From contig NZ_SLYP02000001.1 in the NCBI RefSeq assembly GCF_004341505.2, forward strand, positions 276,501 through 340,500: a DNA stretch of 64,000 nucleotides. The letters run 5' to 3'. Under the pieces are notes generated by a model that saw nothing but the letters and a program-made list of their open reading frames with translations, had not been told where the DNA came from and made no database searches. The first letter of the stretch is position 1, and each line of letters starts with the position of its first letter. The position numbers and the translations under genes were made by a program. The DNA comes from Sphingomonas sp. JUb134. Lineage in GTDB: Bacteria; Pseudomonadota; Alphaproteobacteria; Sphingomonadales; Sphingomonadaceae. This document shows, one piece after another, positions 50,097-59,287 of the stretch.

Positions 50097-52916
50097 TCAA
50101 GCGCTCGCCGGAACCGCCGCCATCCGCCGAAGCAGCCATTTGCGCGCCTCGGCGAACCACAGCACCGCGCTTCCCATGCCCAGGCACAGCAGCCAGTCGG
50201 CACCGGTGAGCGGGGTGGTGCCGAACGCGGTGTTGAGAAGGGGCAGATGGACGACCGCGACCTGCAGCAGCGCCGAGAGGATCACCGCGCCCCACAGCCA
50301 GTGATTGGCAAATAGGTGGCGGAAGGCGCTGGCTGTTTCTGAGCGGGCGCTGAAGCAGTTGAACAACTGGGCGAACACCAGGACCGTGAAGCCCGCCGTT
50401 CGCGCATATTCGAGCGCATGGCCTCCCTCGAACAGCCCGCCGGGCAGGAACAGGTCGATGGTGAGGAGCGTGGCGATCGCCATCACCAGGCCCATTTCCA
50501 GGACACCGCGCCACATGGCGGCGTCGATCGCGGGCTCTCCGGACCGCCGCGGCGGGCGGGTCATCACGTCCTCCGTCTCCGGATCGACTCCCATCGCCAG
50601 GGCGGGACCTGAATCGGTGATGAGGTTGATCCACAGGATCTGCGTCGCAAGCAGCGGCGCGACCAGTGTCTTGCCATCGCCGGCCTCGTTCAATCCGATG
50701 AACCCGGCCGCGATCACGCCCAGGAAGACGGTAAGCACCTCGCCCATGTTCGAGGACAGGAGGTATCGCAGGAACTTGCGGATGTTGTCGAAGATCGCGC
50801 GCCCCTCGCGCACGGCGACGACGATGGTCGCGAAATTGTCGTCGGCCAGGATCATCTTGGCCGCTTCCTTGGTCACCTCGGTACCGGTAACGCCCATCGC
50901 GATGCCGATGTCGGCGGACTTGAGCGCGGGCGCATCGTTGACCCCGTCGCCTGTCATCGCCACGACCTCCCCGTTCGCCTGGAGCGCGTCCACGATCCGC
51001 AGCTTGTGGACCGGGGCGACACGGGCATAGACCGAGGTCTCGCGCACGGCCTTGGCGAGTCCGGCCTCGTCCAGCGCCTCCAGATCGGTGCCCGTCAGCA
51101 CGGGAGCATCCGCCGGCGCGATGCCCAGCAGTGCGGCGATGCGGGCTGCGGTTCGGGGATGGTCGCCGGTGATCATCATCACCCGGATACCGGCGCGGTG
51201 CGCCTCGGCGATCGCGACCGCCGCCTCTTCGCGCGGCGGATCGATGATGCCGACGGTCCCGACGAAGATCAGATCGCGTTCCAGAGCCGGATCGAGGGAC
51301 CGTTCCTCCCCCTTCGCCAGCGGACGATAGGCCACCGCCAGCGTGCGCAGCGCCTCGCCGGAGAGCCGCTCGACCTCACCCGCGGCGCGGGCGCGATGGC
51401 CTGCGTCGAAGGGAAGTACCTCCATGCCGACGCGCACGCGGGTGCAGCGCTGCATCAGCACATCGGGCGCCCCCTTGGCGACGAGCACCAGTTCGCCGCC
51501 ATGCTCCATGTCGCGGGCGATCGTGGACATCATCTTGCGTTCGGACGTGAAGGGAAGCTCCGCGACCCGCTCGAAGCGCGTCTGGCGCCGCCGGTCCGCG
51601 CCCAGCTTCTTCTCGGCGACCAGGAAGGCGGCTTCGGTCGGATCGCCCTCGATCTCCCACACGCCGTTCGGCGTCTGATGCAGGCCGGCGTTGCTCGCCA
51701 GGCTGCCGCCGCTCAGCACCACGACGAGCTCCGCCTTCAGCGCGCCTGCGATTGCGGCTTCGCCCGGGGCGGTGATGGCGCCCTCCGGGACATAGCCGAC
51801 GCCTGCCACGCGGCTGTCGCCGGACGCGGTGGCGATCCGCTGGATCGTCATCTGCGAACGGGTGAGCGTCCCGGTCTTGTCGGAGCAAATGACCGTGGCG
51901 GCGCCCAGCGTCTCCACCGACGAAAGCCGCTTCACCACCGCCTTGCGCGCTGCCATGCGCTGGACCCCGAGCGCCAGCACCAGCGAGAGGATCGCCGGCA
52001 GCCCTTCGGGCACCGCCGCGACCGCGAGGGAAACGCCGAGGAGCAGCACCGCGACGACACCGCTGAAGGTGGCGACGTCGGACACGGCGAATACCGACGC
52101 GATCACGATCAAGGCGATGACGACCACGGCGAGGCCGAGCATGCGGCCGATGCGGGCGACCTCCTGCTCCAGGGGCGTCGTGCTCTCCTCGGTCGCGTCG
52201 AGCAGCGTGGCGATCGCCCCCATCTGCGTGTCCATTCCCGTGGCGGTGACGACGGCCCGCCCCGTTCCCTGCGCCACGGCGGTGCCCTTGAAGACCATCG
52301 ACGTGCGATCCGCGAGCGGCGCGGCCGCGGCGAGCGGGTCCGGGCTCTTTGATACGGGTTCGCTTTCTCCCGTCAGCGACGCTTCCTGGACGCGAAGCGC
52401 CGCAGCGGCGATCAGGCGCGCGTCCGCGCCGACGGAGTCGCCTTCCTCCAGCAGCAGGATGTCGCCGGGAACCAGTTTGATGCTCGGGATCCGATGGCGC
52501 TCGCCCGCCCGCAGCACCGACGACGTCACTTGCGTCATCCGCCCCAGGGCGGCGACCGCATCCGCGGCCTTGTTCTCCTGGGCAAAGCCGAGGGCCGCGT
52601 TGACCAGCAGCACCGCCAGGATGACGATGGTGTCGATGGGCCAACCGCCCTCATGCTCGAACCACCAGGCGAGGAACGCGACCGCGCTGGCGCCGAGCAG
52701 CAGATAGACGAGCGGATCCCGGAACTGCGCGGCGATCCGGCGCCAGAGCGAGGGGCCAGCGGTTGTTCGAAGCGCATTGGGACCATGGTCGGCCAAGCGC
52801 CGGGCCGCTTCCCCGGCCGACAGACCAGACTCCGGATCCACGCCCAGCGATGCGGCCACGCCCTCTGCCCGCTGCGTCGAGGGATCGGCGGTCGAGGCTG
52901 ACTCGGTCCTGCTCAT
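50097..52916 (-). CDS. P-type ATPase, P2A (Ca2+-type) subfamily
   Basis: A 939-residue inner-membrane cation pump. It has the N-terminal cation-ATPase domain, the actuator motif T-G-E-S at 182-185 (ASLTGESEPVSKS), the M4 motif PEGLP at 303-307 (LAVAAVPEGLPAILSL), the phosphorylation site D346 in ICSDKTGTLT, the hinge TGDGVNDAPALKSADIGIAM and the C-terminal six-helix domain. PEGLP fits SERCA/PMR-like Ca2+ or Mn2+ pumps rather than heavy-metal pumps (CPx). It is monocistronic between the TBDR and a convergent/divergent gap. The ion is inferred as Ca2+ or Mn2+. Confidence 0.9.
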   Translation of the reverse strand: MSRTESASTADPSTQRAEGVAASLGVDPESGLSAGEAARRLADHGPNALRTTAGPSLWRRIAAQFRDPLVYLLLGASAVAFLAWWFEHEGGWPIDTIVILAVLLVNAALGFAQENKAADAVAALGRMTQVTSSVLRAGERHRIPSIKLVPGDILLLEEGDSVGADARLIAAAALRVQEASLTGESEPVSKSPDPLAAAAPLADRTSMVFKGTAVAQGTGRAVVTATGMDTQMGAIATLLDATEESTTPLEQEVARIGRMLGLAVVVIALIVIASVFAVSDVATFSGVVAVLLLGVSLAVAAVPEGLPAILSLVLALGVQRMAARKAVVKRLSSVETLGAATVICSDKTGTLTRSQMTIQRIATASGDSRVAGVGYVPEGAITAPGEAAIAGALKAELVVVLSGGSLASNAGLHQTPNGVWEIEGDPTEAAFLVAEKKLGADRRRQTRFERVAELPFTSERKMMSTIARDMEHGGELVLVAKGAPDVLMQRCTRVRVGMEVLPFDAGHRARAAGEVERLSGEALRTLAVAYRPLAKGEERSLDPALERDLIFVGTVGIIDPPREEAAVAIAEAHRAGIRVMMITGDHPRTAARIAALLGIAPADAPVLTGTDLEALDEAGLAKAVRETSVYARVAPVHKLRIVDALQANGEVVAMTGDGVNDAPALKSADIGIAMGVTGTEVTKEAAKMILADDNFATIVVAVREGRAIFDNIRKFLRYLLSSNMGEVLTVFLGVIAAGFIGLNEAGDGKTLVAPLLATQILWINLITDSGPALAMGVDPETEDVMTRPPRRSGEPAIDAAMWRGVLEMGLVMAIATLLTIDLFLPGGLFEGGHALEYARTAGFTVLVFAQLFNCFSARSETASAFRHLFANHWLWGAVILSALLQVAVVHLPLLNTAFGTTPLTGADWLLCLGMGSAVLWFAEARKWLLRRMAAVPASA

Positions 52917-53084
52917 GCGCCTGGATTAGCGTCTCTCCACGCCCGCTTCGATCCCCCTCTCACGGGCGCGGCGCTGCGCCGGGACGGGAATAGGGCGTGA
53001 TCGCGTCCGCTTTGCGGGTTTTGGCCGATGTTGATGCCACTGCGCATGCGCAACCTAGACGCGGCAAGCAGAAAGGGAAGTTCG

Positions 53085-53696
53085 ATGCGTGTTCTGAGTA
53101 CGGCGACCATCTTTCTCGTCGCGGCCGGGTTTGCCGCTCCGGCGTCTGCCCAAGAGGACGGGAGTTTCACGGGCCCCAGGGTCGAGGCAATCGCGGGCTG
53201 GGACAATTTCAGCGCCGGACACGGCGAATCCGATTCCGAGGACGACTTCGTGTTCGGCGGTGCGATCGGCTACGACTACCAGATGCAGAACATCGTCGTC
53301 GGTGCCGAGCTGGAACTCACCGGCGCCGGCACCTCGTCGACGGTCAGGAGCTACATGACTCCGTCCGATCTCTTTCGCGTGGAAGCGGATCGCGACATCT
53401 ATATCGGCGCACGGCTGGGCTACGCCTTTACCCCGCAATTCCTCGGCTATGTGAAGGCAGGCTACACCAACCTGCGCATCGAGAGCACCTACATCCCGAG
53501 CGTGCCGGGCCAGAACACCATCGACGATGCGGCGGACAGCGACGGCTTCCGGGCAGGCCTGGGCCTGGAGTACCGCTTCTCGCAAGGCTTCTATGGCAAG
53601 GGCGAGTATCGCTATTCGAACTATGGGGACGTCCGGGGCTACGACCTCGACGTCGACCGGAACCAGATCGTCGTCGGCCTCGGCTACCGCTTCTGA
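53085..53696 (+). CDS. Small outer-membrane beta-barrel protein (OmpW/OmpX/opacity-like)
   Basis: A 203-residue exported barrel with a signal peptide (MRVLSTATIFLVAAGFAAPA, ending ASAQ). Alternating beta-strands follow: FTGPRVEAIAGWDNFSAGH, FGGAIGYDYQMQNIVVGAEL, IYIGARLGYAFTPQFLGYVK, and the terminal VVGLGYRF ending in Phe, as in BamA-inserted barrels. AAAGGGAAG ahead of ATG 53085 decides the start. It resembles 8-stranded OmpA-like domains without a peptidoglycan domain. Its stop overlaps the convergent porin gene by 13 bases. Confidence 0.88.
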   Translation: MRVLSTATIFLVAAGFAAPASAQEDGSFTGPRVEAIAGWDNFSAGHGESDSEDDFVFGGAIGYDYQMQNIVVGAELELTGAGTSSTVRSYMTPSDLFRVEADRDIYIGARLGYAFTPQFLGYVKAGYTNLRIESTYIPSVPGQNTIDDAADSDGFRAGLGLEYRFSQGFYGKGEYRYSNYGDVRGYDLDVDRNQIVVGLGYRF

Positions 53697-55141
53697 ACGA
53701 CGCTGCCGAAGGGGATCGACAGCGACACCGCGCCATAGAGCGTATCCCCCGTCGACGGAGCATTGGGCGCTTCCTTGAGGAAGCGCCCTTTCTTTAGCCA
53801 GGCCGCATTCAACTCGAGCTGCGCCCGGTGAGGCAGCAGCCACCAGCGGACCCGCCCCTCCACCTGGTGCCCGGCAAAGCGCCCCGATCCGCCGGAGGCG
53901 TCGCGCACCGCCGTGGTGGAAAAGCTGTCCGTGCGGGAATCAAGCCACATCGCCCGATAGGCGAGGAAGCCGTCGAGCCGCTGGTTCGGCGTCACCTCCA
54001 GGCGGACCGACGGCGTTAAGATGTTCGCCCGCCCGACCGCACCATAGATCGCGCCTGGCCCGAGGTCCGACCGCCGGGCCCCGAACAGCGTGTCGAACCG
54101 GCCGTAGCGCCCGCCCGATCCGTCGCCGCTCGCCTGATCATAGGTCAGGGAGACCCGTGCATGAGGGGCGCCGGGGAATCGATAGCCGGCGGCCGCGTGC
54201 ACGAACCAGGCGGAGACCGGCAACTCGGCGGCATCGGCGGTCGTGTCGGCGCGGATCGAGCCGAACTGGTACACTGCCTCCAGTTCGAAATCGGCCCCGT
54301 CCCGCCCCGGCGCATCGGCCAGCCGCAGGTCCAGGCTGTGCAGCTTGCGATTGCGGGTGGGCCTGTCCGGCGTGTCCCGCTCGTTCAGCCCGAAATAGCC
54401 GATGTCCAGCGTGCCCGAGCCGATCGGGACCCCGGCCAGGTGCGTGCCCCAGAACTGCAGATCGAACCCCTCATGATCCCATTGCACCCGGTTGGCGAGC
54501 ACCGCATCCTGGTCGTCGGGGCGGTGCTGTTGCGGCAGCGTGTAGAACAGCGTCGCCGTGCCGCCACTCGCCGGGAGAGTCGCGACCAGGCCGGTGAAGG
54601 CACTTGCCGTGTTCCGGTAATCATGCGCCGCGACGAGCCGCCGAGATCCGACGTCGAACTTGACCCGGCCGATCCGGACGAGGCCTTCGCTGCCCACCGT
54701 CAGCCCGGCATAGGCCTGGATCCATTCGAACGCGTTCACGTCGTTCGCGCTCACTTCGCCGCCCCGCTTTCCGAAATAGCCGCGGCTGTCCTGGAGTTCG
54801 ACGCCGGCGCGCAGCCGGTCCTGGGCATAGGCGAGCAGCACCGTGGTCCGGATGCTGAGCAGCGAGTCCGTGTCCGGAAACCCGGCATGGGCCTGGCCAC
54901 GCAACGCTTCGTAGCGCACGCGCATCGACCCGGTCAGGGAAAGGGGATGGTGCGGCGCCGGCTCGGGAGCGCTGGTTTCCGCCTCCTGCGCATGTGCGGC
55001 AGGCGCGCCGGTCCACGCCAGCGGCAAACACGAGAGCAGCAATCCCAGCCGCACTGCCCGGCCGGAGCGCGAGCTCGGGCGGAACGTCGCGCCGGGACCG
55101 GAACGCACCCGCTGCCCGCCACCGACCCGATCCAAGGACAC
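53684..55141 (-). CDS. Alginate-export-family outer-membrane porin
   Basis: A 485-residue outer-membrane barrel. A hydrophobic segment (VRLGLLLSCLPLAWTGAPAA ending HAQ) near residues 30-51 serves as the signal peptide. The body follows the Alginate_exp (AlgE-like) pattern: LTGSMRVRYEALRGQAHAGF, AGVELQDSRGYFGKRGG, FEWIQAYAGLTVGSEGLVRI, and GRVKFDVGSRRLVAAHDYR. GTG 55141 was chosen because GGAGGAGG lies 7-10 bases ahead. A start further upstream would add residues with no family match. The long n-region is a mild concern. It may conduct polysaccharide or other anions. The overlap with the convergent barrel gene is unusual. Confidence 0.78.
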   Translation of the reverse strand: MSLDRVGGGQRVRSGPGATFRPSSRSGRAVRLGLLLSCLPLAWTGAPAAHAQEAETSAPEPAPHHPLSLTGSMRVRYEALRGQAHAGFPDTDSLLSIRTTVLLAYAQDRLRAGVELQDSRGYFGKRGGEVSANDVNAFEWIQAYAGLTVGSEGLVRIGRVKFDVGSRRLVAAHDYRNTASAFTGLVATLPASGGTATLFYTLPQQHRPDDQDAVLANRVQWDHEGFDLQFWGTHLAGVPIGSGTLDIGYFGLNERDTPDRPTRNRKLHSLDLRLADAPGRDGADFELEAVYQFGSIRADTTADAAELPVSAWFVHAAAGYRFPGAPHARVSLTYDQASGDGSGGRYGRFDTLFGARRSDLGPGAIYGAVGRANILTPSVRLEVTPNQRLDGFLAYRAMWLDSRTDSFSTTAVRDASGGSGRFAGHQVEGRVRWWLLPHRAQLELNAAWLKKGRFLKEAPNAPSTGDTLYGAVSLSIPFGSVVQKR

Positions 55142-55350
55142 CGCGCCGCCTCCTCCACGGGCCGGAGAATGCGCCGCGGTGGCCGGGTCTCGCGATCGGC
55201 GATTCCCCGGACCCATGCGCAAACGCGCTCCGGAGAACGATCCCGAGGCGAACCGGGGGGAGTTCCCCCCGCCCCGTCTCGGGGATGTCCCGATGCTGGC
55301 GGCTCAGGAAGGTCGATACCGACTAGGGGTCCGCAATAGGGGTGAGTGTC

Positions 55351-56343
55351 ATGCCGCGTGATCCTTTGCACCAGAATAGCTGCCTGTTCCTGATCGCGGC
55401 CGCGGTGCTCCCGCTAGGAGCAGTGCCCGCGATGGCCGACGAAAACGGCGCAAGTCTCTATCTGCTGGGGTCGGGCGGGCCAGGCGCGGCGGTCTCGCCG
55501 CCGCTGCCGGGCGTGTACCTGGACAATATCGTCATGGTCTATGATGCCAGCTCGCATGCCAGCCGGGACCTCACCATCGGGGGCAACGTCGTGGCGGACG
55601 TCGATTCGACGGTGGCCGCCAACTTCACGACGCTGCTCTGGGTCCCGAGCACGAACGTGCTCGGCGGCACCCTGACGGTCGGCGGCACGCTGCCGGTCGG
55701 CGCACCGATGATCGATGCCTCTGCCGTGCTCACCGGACCCCGCGGGCGCCAGCTCGGCGTCCGCACCCATGACTCCGCACTGATGGTCGGAGATCCGATC
55801 GCCACGGCGATGATGGGCTGGAAAAGCGGCAACATGCATTACGCCGTCAGCGGCATGCTCAACGTTCCGGTGGGGCATTATCGGGTCGGCAGGCTTGCCA
55901 ACATCGCCTTCCACCGCTGGGCCGGGGACGTTTCCGTCGCCGCGACGTGGCTCGACCCGAAGACCGGCTGGGACGTCAGCGGCAAGGTCGGCTTCACATT
56001 CAACGGTCACAACGAAGACACCGACTATAATTCCGGCAACGACTTCCACGCGGAGCTGGCAGCGGAGAAAAAGCTCTCCTCGAAGTTCTCGCTGGGTGCC
56101 CAGGGCTATTACTTCCAGCAGGTGAGCGATGACACCGGCGCGGGCGCGAAGCTGGGCGCCTATCGAGGACGCGTGCTCGCGGCGGGTGGGACGCTGGCGT
56201 ATGACACCGTGCTCGGACGCAGCCCCGCGACGATCCGGCTGCAGGTCCTGCAGGAGTTCGATGCCAAGAACCGCGTCGAAGGCACGAACTTCATGCTGAG
56301 CCTCAGCCTGCCGTTGCACATGAAGATGCCCGCAAAGGAGTGA
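55351..56343 (+). CDS. Outer-membrane transporter, phenol-degradation MetA/SphA-like
   Basis: A 330-residue exported barrel of the Phenol_MetA_deg type. The signal segment is SCLFLIAAAVLPLGAVPAMA, then ADENGASLYLLGSGGPGAAV, the usual opening of this family. Later blocks are ASHASRDLTIGGNVVADVDS, MGWKSGNMHYAVSGMLNVPV and VAATWLDPKTGWDVSGKVGF. Family members are predicted outer-membrane channels for hydrophobic or aromatic compounds. Start ATG 55351 was preferred over GTG 55342 for spacing to AGGGGTGAG. It lies beside the alginate-export-type porin. The substrate is unknown. Confidence 0.8.
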   Translation: MPRDPLHQNSCLFLIAAAVLPLGAVPAMADENGASLYLLGSGGPGAAVSPPLPGVYLDNIVMVYDASSHASRDLTIGGNVVADVDSTVAANFTTLLWVPSTNVLGGTLTVGGTLPVGAPMIDASAVLTGPRGRQLGVRTHDSALMVGDPIATAMMGWKSGNMHYAVSGMLNVPVGHYRVGRLANIAFHRWAGDVSVAATWLDPKTGWDVSGKVGFTFNGHNEDTDYNSGNDFHAELAAEKKLSSKFSLGAQGYYFQQVSDDTGAGAKLGAYRGRVLAAGGTLAYDTVLGRSPATIRLQVLQEFDAKNRVEGTNFMLSLSLPLHMKMPAKE

Positions 56344-56355
56344 GCGGCACCCGCG

Positions 56356-57306
56356 TCAGGGGCGCCGCACGCAGCGGAAGCCGACGTGCGACGTGGACGT
56401 GTCGATCGGATGCGCATGGCGCGCCGCCGGCCGATAGCGTCGGCAATAGTTGGGCGCACACAGGTGCGATCCGCCCTTCAGCACCTTGCGGGCGATCCGG
56501 GCGGCATCGCCGGGATCGGCGCTGGCCTTGACCTTGTCTTGCAGGGACGCGCCGCAGCAACTTCCGCGCATGGCGCCCGGCGTGCTCCACCAGTCGGCCG
56601 TCCACTCCCAGACATTGCCGATCATATCCACCAGGCCATAGCCGTTGGCCGGGAAGCTGCCCACCGGCGAGGTCCGCTCCCATCCGTCCAGCGCGAGGTT
56701 GCGGTGCGGGAACTCGCCCTGCCAGGTGTTGGCCATGTGGGCGCCGTCCACCAGCAGCGCATTGCCCCAGGCGAACTCGGCGCTCTCGAGGCCGCCGCGC
56801 GCGGCAAACTCCCACTCGACCTCGTTCGGCAGGGACAATCCCGCCCAGGCGGCATAGGCCTCCACGTCCGCAAGCGCGACGTGAACCACCGGATGGTCCT
56901 CCAGCCCCTCGATCGTGCTGTCGGGACCCGTCGGGTGCCGCCAATCCGCGCCGGGAACGAAGCTCCACCATTGCGACGAAGGACCTCGCGGATCGATCGC
57001 GCCCGCAGGCGGTGCGAACACGAGCGACGCAGCCACCAGCATCTCGGGAAGCGCGCCGGGGTAGTCGGCCGCATCCGGCGGCGTTTCGGCCATCGTGCGA
57101 TGTCCCGTCGCAGCGACGAAGGCGGCGAACTGCCGGTTCGTCACCGGCGCACGGTCGATCCAGAAGCCGCTCACCGACGCGCGCCGGCTGGGGCGCTCCT
57201 CGGGATAATGATGGTCCGAACCCATGGTGAACGCGCCCCCGCCGATCCAGACCATATCCGGGTGGGAGTTGCCGCGACCATCTGCTTCGAAACGCGTCTC
57301 GGTCAT
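56356..57306 (-). CDS. Formylglycine-generating enzyme (SUMF1 family)
   Basis: A 316-residue FGE-sulfatase-family protein. It shows VWIGGGAFTMGSDHHYPEER at the N-terminus and GLVDMIGNVWEWTADWW. The active-site segment is GSHLCAPNYCRRYRPAARH, with C283 and C288 in the CxxxxC arrangement of aerobic FGE, and the end is HVGFRCVRR. Aerobic FGEs convert the cysteine of a sulfatase CxPxR-type motif to formylglycine. Both cysteines are present, so it is likely active rather than a non-catalytic relative such as EgtB. It lacks a signal peptide. It is translationally coupled to the DUF202 protein (ATGA), and a sulfatase gene lies 2 kb away. Confidence 0.9.
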   Translation of the reverse strand: MTETRFEADGRGNSHPDMVWIGGGAFTMGSDHHYPEERPSRRASVSGFWIDRAPVTNRQFAAFVAATGHRTMAETPPDAADYPGALPEMLVAASLVFAPPAGAIDPRGPSSQWWSFVPGADWRHPTGPDSTIEGLEDHPVVHVALADVEAYAAWAGLSLPNEVEWEFAARGGLESAEFAWGNALLVDGAHMANTWQGEFPHRNLALDGWERTSPVGSFPANGYGLVDMIGNVWEWTADWWSTPGAMRGSCCGASLQDKVKASADPGDAARIARKVLKGGSHLCAPNYCRRYRPAARHAHPIDTSTSHVGFRCVRRP

Positions 57307-57968
57307 GCGCCGAATACCTCGATGTGGAACACGATGCCCGTGATCGCGAGAACGCCGATCGCGAGCAGCAGGATGCTGGTGATGAGCGTGAGGGAGACCG
57401 GATAGTCCATCTCTCCGTGGACGAGCCCTGCCTCCTTCAGTTCGGCCCGGACGTGGCGCAACTGGAACGCGAACTGCAGGTGACGCGAGATGCCGCCGAC
57501 CAGCAGCAGGATGCCGAGGACGATCAAGGCTGCGCCAAAATTCCGAGGCGCTGCCGAACTGCGGATCGTGCCCATGTCGTGCAGTTTGTCGAACGTCTGG
57601 TACAGCGTGAAACCAAAGCCGATCAGCGAAAGCGACGTCCGCTGCACCGACATCAGCGTCCGATCCGCGCTCATCCTGGTGCGCTGGATCGACATGCCGG
57701 TCCGGCGCATCGACATCTCGGTACGTTCGCCGGACAGATCGGTACGGTGCTCCGAAAGATCGGTACGGTGCTGGGAAAGGCTGGTCCGGAACTCCGAAAG
57801 GTCGGTGCGGTGTTCCGACATGCGGCTGCGGAGTTCGGAAAGCTCGCTGCGGAAGCGGGAAAGCTCGACCGATGCCGCACCGGTTTCCTGGCCAGCGGTG
57901 TCCGGAACGGGCGGTAGCGGCGGCAGGGCCATGGGCGCCGGGCGCTGGAGATGAGAATCTTCGGCCAT
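57303..57968 (-). CDS. DUF202/YidH-like membrane protein with eleven N-terminal heptads
   Basis: A 221-residue membrane protein. Residues 37-113 are eleven consecutive seven-residue units of form S-x-x-R-(T/S)-x-(L/M), running into the DUF202 core RTSLSLIGFGFTLYQ. The core motif itself looks like the last unit of the array. Two or three transmembrane segments follow (ALIVLGILLLVGGI and LTLITSILLLAIGVLAITGI). DUF202 proteins are small membrane proteins of unknown function, normally about 100-130 residues. The heptad array should form a cytoplasmic coiled coil. The stop overlaps the FGE start by ATGA, so the two are translated together. Confidence 0.75.
   Translation of the reverse strand: MAEDSHLQRPAPMALPPLPPVPDTAGQETGAASVELSRFRSELSELRSRMSEHRTDLSEFRTSLSQHRTDLSEHRTDLSGERTEMSMRRTGMSIQRTRMSADRTLMSVQRTSLSLIGFGFTLYQTFDKLHDMGTIRSSAAPRNFGAALIVLGILLLVGGISRHLQFAFQLRHVRAELKEAGLVHGEMDYPVSLTLITSILLLAIGVLAITGIVFHIEVFGA
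57630..57860 (-). repeat. Eleven tandem 21-bp units in the DUF202 gene
   Basis: Eleven in-frame heptad codon units (for example SEHRTDL, SEFRTSL, SQHRTDL, SEHRTDL, SGERTEM, SMRRTGM, SIQRTRM, SADRTLM, SVQRTSL). The central four are nearly identical at DNA level, which indicates expansion by tandem duplication. Confidence 0.8.
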
Positions 57969-58170
57969 CGCTTTCCCCATTGCTGTCGGGGGCAAGAATC
58001 GCCGAGCGGTCGCGGCAAGCCCATCGGGACAACTCCCGAGCGGCGCGAGCGCCAGAACCCCGGCTTGAGGACGATCGCTCCGGCTTGTGCCCTGCCCTGC
58101 CAGCGGGTTGATCCCGATGGCTGGCCTGCGGGTCCGTGGCGACGATGGCCCATCAGCCAGGGAGGCCGCC

Positions 58171-59025
58171 ATGACCCTTTTCAGCGCAATCGGTGCCGTA
58201 CTCCTGATGGCGGACCCGACGTCCGCCGGTCCCGAGGATCCGCCCGTGGAGCAGGGTGCGCTGGCACCGGCACCGGCACCGGCAGCGCAGGGTGTCGGCA
58301 CGCCGGGGAGTGATGCCAATCTGGCGCAACAGGTTGCGAACCCGGTGGCGGAACTGATCAGCGTGCCGTTGCAGAGCAATCTCGATTGCTGCTTCGGCCC
58401 CGCCGACGCGAACCGCTATACGCTCAACATCCAGCCGGTCATCCCCGTCCGGTTGAACTCGGAACTGAGCCTGATCACGCGCACGATCCTGCCGTTCATC
58501 GCGCAGGAACGAACCGTCTCGGACGGGCGCGGCACGAACGGCTTCGGCGACATCACGCAGAGCTTTTTCTTCAAGCCCCAGATCAACGGCATCACGATCG
58601 CCGCCGGACCGGCTGTCGTCTGGCCGATCGGGAACAAGGAATTCGGCAGCGGGAAGTGGTCGGCAGGCCCGACCGCCCTTGTGGTTAAACAGACGCCCAA
58701 GGGGACCACGCTCGGCATGCTCGCCAACCATCTCTGGTCCTATGCGGGCAAGGATGACCGGCCGGGCGTCAGCGCCACCTTGCTGCAGCCGTTTGTGACA
58801 CAGACGTTTCACAACGGCATGAGCATCGGTGCGAACACCGAGGCGAGCTACAACTGGAAGCAGAAGCAGTGGACCGTGCCGATCGACATCACGCTGGGCC
58901 AGCTGATCCGCATCGGCCGGCAGCCCATGCAGATCTCGATGAGCGGCAAATATTATGCCGAGCGGCCGAGCGGCGGGCCCGACTGGGGACTGCGGTTGAC
59001 CCTGACCTTCCTGTTCCCCGAATGA
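58171..59025 (+). CDS. Putative outer-membrane transporter (MetA/SphA-like barrel)
   Basis: A 284-residue exported protein. Residues 1-16 (MTLFSAIGAVLLMADP) form a short hydrophobic start, followed by a Pro/Ala-rich linker. The barrel-like body contains PLQSNLDCCFGPADANRYTL, NIQPVIPVRLNSELSLITRT, ILPFIAQE, FGDITQSFFFKPQINGITI, and ends LRLTLTFLFPE. These blocks belong to the transporter group related to phenol-degradation outer-membrane proteins. AGGGAGG precedes ATG 58171. It is upstream of the sulfatase and could pass sulfated or aromatic substrates; inferred from neighbours only. Confidence 0.75.
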   Translation: MTLFSAIGAVLLMADPTSAGPEDPPVEQGALAPAPAPAAQGVGTPGSDANLAQQVANPVAELISVPLQSNLDCCFGPADANRYTLNIQPVIPVRLNSELSLITRTILPFIAQERTVSDGRGTNGFGDITQSFFFKPQINGITIAAGPAVVWPIGNKEFGSGKWSAGPTALVVKQTPKGTTLGMLANHLWSYAGKDDRPGVSATLLQPFVTQTFHNGMSIGANTEASYNWKQKQWTVPIDITLGQLIRIGRQPMQISMSGKYYAERPSGGPDWGLRLTLTFLFPE

Positions 59026-59029
59026 TGGC

Positions 59030-59049
59030 GTCAGCGACTCGCCGCTGAC
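59030..59049. terminator. Possible hairpin after transporter gene
   Basis: Stem GTCAGCG/CGCTGAC with a six-base loop directly after the transporter stop. There is no T-run, so a role in termination is uncertain. Confidence 0.35.
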
Positions 59050-59287
59050 CTCCTCGACTCGCTGATCGCCGCGTGCCGGCGCAGGGCGCGTCGTCCCTTC
59101 TCAACAACTGCTCAAGACCAAGTCCCTGCGGCTTCGCAGCGGGCCGCTGCTAGGCTGCGCGCAGCGCCGGTGGCGCGCAGACCGCCGCCCCGGGACTCGA
59201 CCGATGCTGGTCCGCGGGAAACCCCTGATGCCAGCCGGTCTCGGGACTCGGCACCCTTCCGGCGCAACGGCAAGAAGGAGTCCGATC

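Noticed and set aside
49949..50203. Small open frame between the TBDR and the P-type ATPase
   Set aside because: It overlaps the ATPase 3' end, has no domain and lies over the hairpin and promoter region.
57630..57860. Regularly spaced short repeats that look like a CRISPR array
   Set aside because: The 21-bp units are in frame, have no spacers and encode heptads of the DUF202 protein.
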